Assembly: GCA_030248215.1 (NCBI GenBank)
Contig: JASANG010003110.1
Location: forward strand, 7,501-71,500
Direction of reading: 5' to 3'
Source: Enoplolaimus lenunculus
Taxonomy: Eukaryota > Nematoda > Enoplea > Enoplida > Thoracostomopsidae
Length of the DNA stretch: 64,000 nucleotides
The notes under the pieces were generated by a model that made no database searches, was not told the origin of the DNA, and was given only the letters and a program-made list of their open reading frames with translations. Shown here one piece after another: positions 57,201 through 64,000 of the stretch (within the stretch, counting starts at the first letter, position 1; every line of letters begins with the position of its first letter). A program made the position numbers and the translations under genes.

Positions 57201-59145
57201 TCATTCAAAATGGGGTTTCTTGTGCCACCAACTGAAAATTTTACTGGGCAACAAATGCAAATGTTGGTCGACTATTGAACCCTTTCTCTGGCTATAATCT
57301 CCTCGTGCATATGACCTTGCAGTTAAATGTGTTGTATTTTAAATTTCATTTTAACTTTTATGCAATCGTGCTGCAGGTTAACCGTTTTAATGCGTCATCT
57401 TAGTTATCACAAACAAGTTTAGAAGTTTAACAGCCAACACAACTGTTATTGGGGTCATTAGTAATTTAATACTATCGATGTGATGTGATTGAGATTTGTG
57501 ATTCAGTCAACTTTGGAGGCTCGGGAATTCTTATATATTGCTCGGTTCTTGACCAAAAACTTTCCAGGACATAAATGTCTGCGGTGAAACTGAAATATAA
57601 ATGTAATTATTAGAGCAGTCTTCTATCTAAATTTAAGTACTGATTTAATTTCTTTTATACTTGGCCAGGCTCGTAGCCAGCTCATTTTGCTGGAAGGGGC
57701 TAAAAATTTTCAGGATGGGCATTGACGGGTTTTTAAATACTTGCAGCAAAGCTGAAAATTTTTCAGGAAGTGGGGGGTCAAAGTATTTTCAGGTGAGCTG
57801 AGCCCCCCCCCGGCCAACCCTTGGCTACGAGCTCGTACTTTGCCAACTGTTCAACTATTTAGCGTTCAATATAAGATTTTTTCTTAACTTCTAAACTGTG
57901 CTGCAGCATAGGTCTTTTACACTTTGTGTCTCTAATTCTAATTGAACAAATCGCGGATTAATAATTATATGTTTAAAAATGACTATTGACGGTTGAGGGG
58001 TGTTAGACCTTATTACAACTTTGATATTAGCGAAACTTTGATAAAAGTTTTCAAGTTAGCTTGAAATTACTCATCAGTCTGGTTTCTTATTCTTGTAAAA
58101 GGTTATATTCCACAGTCGCTTCGACCAAATACAGTCAGTATTAATATACTTCCTGGACATACGATTTAGCGATGTATAAATTTGTAGAAACGTAAGTAAA
58201 ATTGTAAACGATAAGATATCTAGAAAATGGTTGCGGTTTGTATTTTGTTTTATTATGTGCCTGACAATGTGGGGAGTAGAGATTACTGAATAACTCAATG
58301 TTCGTAGGGTGGGTCAATGTTTTGCACTGTTGCATCTTACTGCTGGTTACCGAATTGGACGAATTAGCAACACGAACCTGCGCTCGCATTGTCGGATTGC
58401 CTTTCACGTTTGTCTTGTATTAAACACAACGCTGTATGCTATATATATATGGAATAGAGACAAGCAGACTTTGCAGGCAGAATGGCCTGTGATTAGCCAG
58501 CCCCGTAGTACGACAACCAAGCGGGGCTGTGTTCTGCTCCCGCTGGGACCGAAAGTTTTTCATGAACGCCCTATTTATACGGTGCGAGTTTTTTATGCAA
58601 AGTATCACTCCATTTAGCGGACAACTTTAATGTTCCATTTCTGCGTGCCAGAATTTGAAATGAGTGTGAAACCAAACACAATTTTTGTATTATCTTTAAT
58701 GCAAAGTCAGTTCTGCTACGTTCCGGTTGGGAATCTATTTTGTCTTTGTTTAACCATCACTGGAGAAAAACATACCATCATGAAAACGTATTTCCGTGAT
58801 TTCTAAATAATCTAGTATAGTCTTGCAATCACTTTTACACAATTAGTGCTATCTGCAAAATCGCATGATACTAAACGTGACTGTTCTTTAGTATCATATG
58901 AAATTTCTTGGTACACTTTACTAGCTATACAGTAACAATGTTGACAAAATAAAATGTATGAAATGAGCGTACATCAGCTGGAATAATATATGATATTGTA
59001 GTAAAAGTAGTAGTTACTACAAAAGCTCAAATGACAACTTAAATTTTTGAAATTGATAGTTGGCTAACTTGTAGACAAAATGTAACCCGCGATTTCGATA
59101 CGAACAGAGTTTATTCCAGGCTGCCCCAGTAACGTGAACCCTGCA
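57201..59145. other. Intergenic; family K element at 57,668-57,833 and a family A right half at about 58,855-59,145
   Basis: Family K here is the clearest copy: caggctcgtagccagctcat at the left and cttggctacgagctcg at the right are inverted, with a ggggctaaaaattttcagga core. The A fragment ends ctgccccagtaacgtgaacc then ctgca and TTA (59,146-59,148). Frames on both strands at 58,141-58,617 are of modest quality; none is accepted. Confidence 0.5.
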
Positions 59146-59423
59146 TTACTGTGGATTTCTTTGAGGTTCCCAAGCCTGACCACACATACATTGACACAGT
59201 TTCAAATCCATACAATAGATGCATGATCTTTAAGGTTTATTTGATCTGTATAATCAGCTGGTTTCCAGAGTAAAAAATTTTCATGCTTTGCTACAGTTGA
59301 TTAATAACATCTGGGTGAGGTTTATACTCCTCGGAAAATTGAATCCTGTCGTTTGAGACGCATCGAACCTGTAGGGTTAGACTAATAGCCATCTTGAAAT
59401 TTATATATACTGCAAGAAATTTA

Positions 59424-60311
59424 TGCAGGGCTCACGTTATAAATGGTGCAGCTGGGTCACGTTTTGTCACGTTGTACAGATTGGGTAACATTTTGTCTGC
59501 GATGTAACCCAATATGATATTCAAAAAACAGTGGTTGTCTGCTAACATCACGTATCGGTCACGTTTTGTCTTTCAATATCATATAATATTCCCTACGTTG
59601 TCTGCCAATATCATATGATCATTTTAAAAATGTCTACTGAGTCAGTTACATATCACGTTTGGAATATCATATAATGCTAACAGACCTGTGCAGTTAGTAT
59701 CATATGATATTACAAGACAATGTAAATAAATACTTATATTATAGCGGGAAATTTATATTATGGCAGGAAAACTTAAAATTTGGCGTGAAAATTATGATTG
59801 GTGGGAAAAGTTCAATTTTGGCGGGAATTTAAAATCTTGTAAGAAATTTAAATTTTGGCGGGAAATTTAAGTTTTGGCGCGAAAATTTAAAATTTGGAGG
59901 GAAAATTCAAATTATGGCAGGAAAATTCAAATTTGGGAGGGAATATTCACATTTTAGCGGATTGTCTTATGATACGTCTTAAACTACATAACGGAATATC
60001 ATATGATACTCCAAGTTGTGTAACGGAATATCATACGATACTCCAAACCCGTCTTGTTGAATATCATATCATATATGTTGTTAATTTGGAACATCATATG
60101 ATATTCAACAATATGTCTCATTATGTCACGTGACATCGGAACACTTGTATGTTGAGAAAACCTGAGTACCCGTGCTTTGTATAGTAATATCACATGATAT
60201 TCGCCTTTTGTCTGTCCGTATCATGTGATGGTCACAAAAATTTATGTTGATGTCGAATCAACATGTGACAAAACGTGACCCGGCTGCCCCAGTTATAACG
60301 TGAACCTTGCA
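59424..60311. mobile_element. Family A MITE, complete, copy vii, with an E2F-like array
   Basis: Ends tgcagggctcacgttataaa and gttataacgtgaaccttgca, flanked by TTA at 59,421-59,423 and 60,312-60,314. It contains many catatg-centred palindromes and, at 59,745-59,960, an array of ttttggcgggaaatttaa-type units. Confidence 0.9.
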
Positions 60312-60364
60312 TTACTAATATTTAATGCATGAAATTTTTGTTTTGAATACATATTTTGTTTTAG

Positions 60365-60405
60365 TGTTGAATGCGTTAGCCGATAAGTATCACCCAAAGA
60401 AGTAG
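60365..60405 (+). CDS. Copy C: isolated last exon of the secreted peptide gene
   Basis: After acceptor acatattttgttttag the exon reads (V)LNALADKYHPKK and stops, in the same phase as exon 3 of copy B (VLNALVDEYLKEVV). The frame is intact. With no exon 1 or 2 nearby it is either a relic or an alternative last exon for copy B, 4.3 kb upstream of it. Confidence 0.5.
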
Positions 60406-60960
60406 TTTAAGCAACCAATTTTGAAATAAATGATACAGTAAAACGATCAAAATATATATTAATCGTTAGTATAACGTTGTCAAATATAATAGACCTTTTT
60501 AAACCTGCAAAAAGTTATATTCTTATCATATATCTGGTTAGGTCATAGTAAACCTGGTAAACATATGAGTATGTATAGACTGCTCGGTAATAAAAGGTTT
60601 TAGCTCACACGTCTGAAACCTCAGTTTAATAGACAGCAGTTTATTCATTGTTTTAGTACACAAAATTCATTGCGACTCCTTTGATTTTCAATTTTTGTTA
60701 CTTGCATTTTTCATCAGTTAAAAATTGCGATCTATTGTTTTAAATGCAAAAACAATAAACAATAATAATTATTATCATTAATAATATTTTCATTTACGCC
60801 AAAAGTTGCAGTTTTTTCTGCATTTTTTTCATCAAATGCTTTGAATTCCTAAAAATGTAAACTTCTTCAGGTCGACGAAAATCGTATGCGTAGTCTTTAA
60901 ACGCGTCAGTTTAATTTTTATTGAATTGTTTAAACAATTTCAGTTGTTTTAAAATCTTTC

Positions 60961-61144
60961 GCCAATGTAAAGATCAGGGCGGTAGCCCTAGTACAAGCAT
61001 ATTTCTAAGCTTAAACCTAAGCGGAAGAAAGAGCTTAGGTACACCTGAACGTTAGCTTAAGCAAAAAAAATTCGTCTAAACCTTAAGCTTGCACTACTGC
61101 TGTTCCGCAGAAACGCTTGGGGGCCCCTAATATGTACATAGGCC
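60961..61144. mobile_element. Family D MITE
   Basis: Ends gccaatgtaaagatcagggc and ggcccctaatatgtacatag then gcc. Hexamer core reduced. Confidence 0.6.
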
Positions 61145-61429
61145 AACAGTTCGATAAGTCCTAAGTGAAAGCTACGAATATGGTAACCAGTCTGAACTGG
61201 TCAGAAGACTCTGATCCCCCCATTGAATTGGAAAAAATAATTTCATCGAAAATAGATGTTACCTGAGACAAATTGGTCCTACTTACATATTATGCCGATC
61301 AACGCCAAATCAAAATCTCGGCGACATCCGTGTTTGTAAATGATTGATGTTGATTGGCAAAATTTTAAGTGGAATGTCACAACAATGGAATGACTTGTAA
61401 TCCGAAATTTCATCGACTCAGCGTTTTGT

Positions 61430-61555
61430 TGATCATCATTATGCCTACGTTTAGGCTTTTGAATTACGCTTAGGATCGATTATGTTTTGAGTTCGTAACA
61501 GGCTGTAGGACACTGCTGAGCGACAAGTTGCCGGTCGACGAATTGTCGTAGATTC
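61430..61555. mobile_element. Family H MITE, right part
   Basis: agcgacaagttgccggtcga then cgaattgtcgtagattca is the family's end. The left end is unclear. Confidence 0.4.
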
Positions 61556-61656
61556 ATGCAATACAATAGTTTGTTGTTACAATTAAGAAATATATCAAAA
61601 CAATGTTTGATATTTTAACCTTAGTAAAATGTATTGCATTGATGTTAAGCGGTAAA

Positions 61657-61711
61657 GCTCCCGTATATCCAGCGTTATATACTCCGGTCAATTTTACAAT
61701 AACATTTGCCG
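61657..61711 (+). pseudogene. Duplicate of the cyclase exon 1 core
   Basis: Reads APVYPALYTPVNFTITFA, against VPVFPVFTPVNFTITYA in exon 1 of the gene at 62,362. The upstream signal peptide and DLSH part are not recognisable, and the donor position reads GCCG|GC where the gene has GCAG|GT. Probably a leftover of a local tandem duplication; a GC donor in a functional paralogue cannot be excluded. Confidence 0.55.
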
Positions 61712-62174
61712 GCAGGCCCTCCTGTCACATCTTATACTGACCCACGCAGACGCGGATCTGGTTCGCGGTTGGGGGTAGTTTACCCAGGAACCTTTGTGGA
61801 TGCAAAAATGTTATAAACCAAATAGTGGACTGGATGCTCATAATGTGGTTTCGAGCCAAATAGTTGAATAATATGACGGAAACGCGACTCGAGTTCCAAA
61901 ATGTTTTACATGTCGAGTGTTTGCGCTTTTAAATTAGTAAAACATCAAACTCGGTTGCGAAACTTTTTCTTTAATTTTATACCGGATCGAACTGTCAGGC
62001 CGAGTTGATTGTAAAAGGTTTTCAGTCTTGTAAATTTGTGTTCAGCAACTTTTAACGATAAAACATTAATAAATGTTTCGCGTTTCGTTCAGTGATATTG
62101 CAAAATTTCAGTCCTGTCTCGCCTTATAATCCAAAACTGTTTATTATGCATTACACTAATTTGTTGCCTGTGCT

Positions 62175-62291
62175 TTAAAGCTTAGGTTTACGTATAAGCG
62201 TATTTTTGCGTTTTGGCTTACCATTAGGCTTAGGTTTTGGCTTAGCAATATGCTTGTACTACTATGTTACGGCCCTGTTCTATACATTGGT
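62175..62291. mobile_element. Family D MITE, truncated
   Basis: ccattaggcttaggttttgg core and ttacggccctgttctataca end. Its left end is missing. It lies about 70 bases before the cyclase start codon. Confidence 0.5.
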
Positions 62292-62361
62292 TGCTTATCC
62301 TAGAAAATTCCACTGAGAAAAGTATACTTTGAGCTTAAAGTTTCAGTAATTTAAAGTAATA

Positions 62362-63669
62362 ATGTTCACTGTTATAACAACAATAACACGTACTATTGTA
62401 TTGCTTATGTTGTTCCATTATTGTTATGGATTTGACGTTTCTTCGTGTAATTTTCTTGATCTTTCACACGATTTTAGTAACAATGTCCCTGTATTTCCAG
62501 TATTTACTCCGGTTAACTTTACAATAACTTATGCAGGTTAGATTGTTGGAAATGTCGATTTTTTACCGTATCAAATTAGAATTTAGTTTAACAAGTCAGC
62601 CCGGATTTGCGCAATGCGCAACAGTTAGCGAATCCACAACAATTTGCACGCAAATTTTCTTTTCACAGATCAATCAAATTTGTGTTCTAAGAAAGTATTG
62701 TAAACAAAGTAATGCTGGAACGGTGCCCACAATACGTATGTGGAGCTTTAAGAATACGGATGAAAAAATAAGTATAATGTCTTTAAAGTTCTTTTTACCT
62801 GAAATATAAAAATGTTTGTTTCTGTGACAGAAAATGTCAGATTGTCTAGCGACTGCAGAGCAAGCAATGACCAAAGTTTGAGGTTTAGGTGTCAGTTCTT
62901 GACAAGAATTGTGGCTTGATTCACTAATCAGGTTTTTCTGCGCACGCCAATGTTAAAAATGTCTGACTATTTTTATAGCTAACTAATTAACGAACACTCT
63001 CTAAAAATAATGCCCAAAATTTTTGCCTCCTATAAAAATGACTTGGAGGAAAATGTAAATTTTGACTGGAAAATAAAAATTTTGGCTAGAAAATATAAAT
63101 TTTGCCAAGAAATTTAAATTTTGCTGGGAAAATTGAAATTTTGGGGGGAAATGAAACATTTGGCATGAAAATTTAAGTTTTGGTGCGAAATTAAAATTTT
63201 GGCGGGAAAATTAATATTTTCCAAAAAATGTAACTTTTGGTTGCAAAATATACATTTTGGCAGGAAATTTAAATCATGGCATGAAAAATGAAATTTTGGC
63301 GGGAAATTAAAATTTTGGCGAAAAAATTTAAATACACGCGCGAAGCTCAAGTTTTGGCGGGAAGATTATAGTTTTGGCGCGAAATTCAAATTTTGGCTGT
63401 AAATTCAAATTTTTGTGTGAAAATTTGAATTTTGGCTTGAAATTAAAATTCTGGGGGGAAAATTCGATTTTTAGCATGAAAATTTAATTTTTGACGGTAA
63501 AATCAAAAGCATAATCCTAAGTTAAACCCTATGGATATTATTTAATATTTTAGGACCTTACAAGAGTGCACCATTTCTCACTTATGGATACGTTTGTTCC
63601 TATGAGCATATTTCAACTCACATTGATGCTCCAGTTCATTTTAATATTGACGGCAACTCTGTTGAACAA
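62362..63669 (+). CDS. Secreted cyclase / kynurenine-formamidase-family protein, 5' part (exons 1 and 2)
   Basis: Exon 1 is 62,362-62,536: MFTVITTITRTIVLLMLFHY then CYG is a signal peptide, followed by FLDLSHDFSNNVPVFPVFTP and VNFTITYA. The donor is GCAG|GTTAGA. Exon 2 begins 63,554 after tttaatattttag and joins in phase: GPYKSAPFLTYGYVCSYEHI, then STHIDAPVHFNIDGNSVEQ. DLSH near the N terminus and the H-x-S-T-H-x-D-A-P-x-H-F block are hallmarks of the cyclase superfamily (PF04199), whose metal-dependent hydrolases include kynurenine formamidase; the His and Asp of this block bind the metal. I place the exon 2 donor at CAA|GTAAAA (63,669), with 63,678 as an alternative; in-frame reading past it stops at 63,750, before the domain is complete. 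The rest lies beyond the window. Substrate is not deducible. The intron contains an E2F-like array. Confidence 0.75.
63040..63515. repeat. Largest E2F-like degenerate minisatellite, in cyclase intron 1
   Basis: About 20 units of 20-24 bp built on aaattttggcgggaaa. Exact ttttggcgggaaa occurs near 63,197 and 63,294 and ttttggcgcgaaa near 63,372. The minus frame rich in phenylalanine and asparagine is the array translated. Confidence 0.85.
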
Positions 63670-63775
63670 GTAAAATTCGTATCCAATGAAGGCATCTCGG
63701 CCTTACTCCAACTCCACAACATGGATGAAAGCCAAAATATTTTGCATTAATGTTTAGCACTAAATAGTGTTTGGG

Positions 63776-63900
63776 TGTTCGCTTTTACTTCGATCGCGAG
63801 TATTTTTCACAATTATACCTATATCCCGCAGCGTCTTTTAACAATTTATGGATCGACCACGGATTGCAATATGAAATCGTATACTGCTACCGCTAAGGTT
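63776..63900. repeat. Dispersed repeat M, second copy
   Basis: ttcgatcgcgagtatttttc and aatttatggatcgaccacgg match 29,780-29,990. The remaining 100 bases to the window end show nothing I can name. Confidence 0.4.
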
Positions 63901-64000
63901 GTAATCAGGGATCGAACGACCGCTGTTGTTTTTTTATCGACATTGCTGATTCAAAACGCCATCTTTATTAAAATGAGCCAAATTGTCACAATATCGATTT

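Larger units (their letters stand above)
59146..60640 (+). repeat. Segmental duplication block C (partial)
   Basis: Matches the right third of block B (about 55,474-56,300): ttactgtggatttctttgag, tttaaggtttatttgatctg, exon 3, and the aatagacagcagtt 3' region. Exons 1 and 2 of the peptide gene are not present between 57 kb and here. Confidence 0.85.

Noticed and set aside
58141-58617. Overlapping 88- and 102-codon frames on opposite strands
   Set aside because: Both strands are open to a similar degree and neither shows exon boundaries or a known domain.

Overview
This window reads as a gene-poor, AT-rich stretch of an animal nuclear genome. The evidence is GT-AG introns, tRNA-derived SINEs, dense short inverted-repeat transposons (MITEs) and several minisatellites. 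I cannot name the species. A marine invertebrate such as a tunicate is a guess, not a finding. There is no rRNA, no intact tRNA gene, no CRISPR and no bacterial gene organisation. By eye, most of the window is non-autonomous DNA transposons of about ten families, nested in each other and in introns.

Layout: 1-19,900 holds no gene I can support. It has a 1.3 kb inverted-repeat element exactly at the left edge and many MITEs (family names A-M are mine). 20,670-21,400 is a 22-bp satellite. 22,411-23,222 carries two exons of an unrecognised minus-strand gene, and 24,733-24,891 looks like a plus-strand terminal exon. 25.1-32.4 kb has SINEs, a 16-bp and a 26-bp minisatellite and more MITEs. 34,612-36,057 is the clearest gene: a single-exon, single-pass membrane protein of 481 aa with two PPxY motifs, followed within 26 bases by a 200-nt C-rich tract and a 30-bp minisatellite.

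40.2-60.6 kb is a tandem segmental duplication (blocks A, B and a partial C) built around a small secreted cysteine-rich peptide gene with three exons. Copy B is complete (72 aa precursor), copy A looks broken, and copy C retains only the last exon. One intron site in the three blocks is respectively empty, filled by an E-family MITE and filled by an A-family MITE. Two broken retroelement insertions lie here (46.5-49.0 and 51.9-54.1 kb), plus a coding-like segment of unknown identity (49.26-49.69 kb).

62,362 to about 63,669 is the 5' part of a secreted cyclase / kynurenine-formamidase-family gene that runs out of the window; a stray duplicate of its first-exon core sits 0.7 kb upstream. The genes share no evident pathway. 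What links the region is transposon load: introns and intergenic DNA are almost entirely MITE-derived, and some MITEs carry dense palindromes or E2F-like motif arrays. All exon and family calls come from reading the sequence, without database searches.
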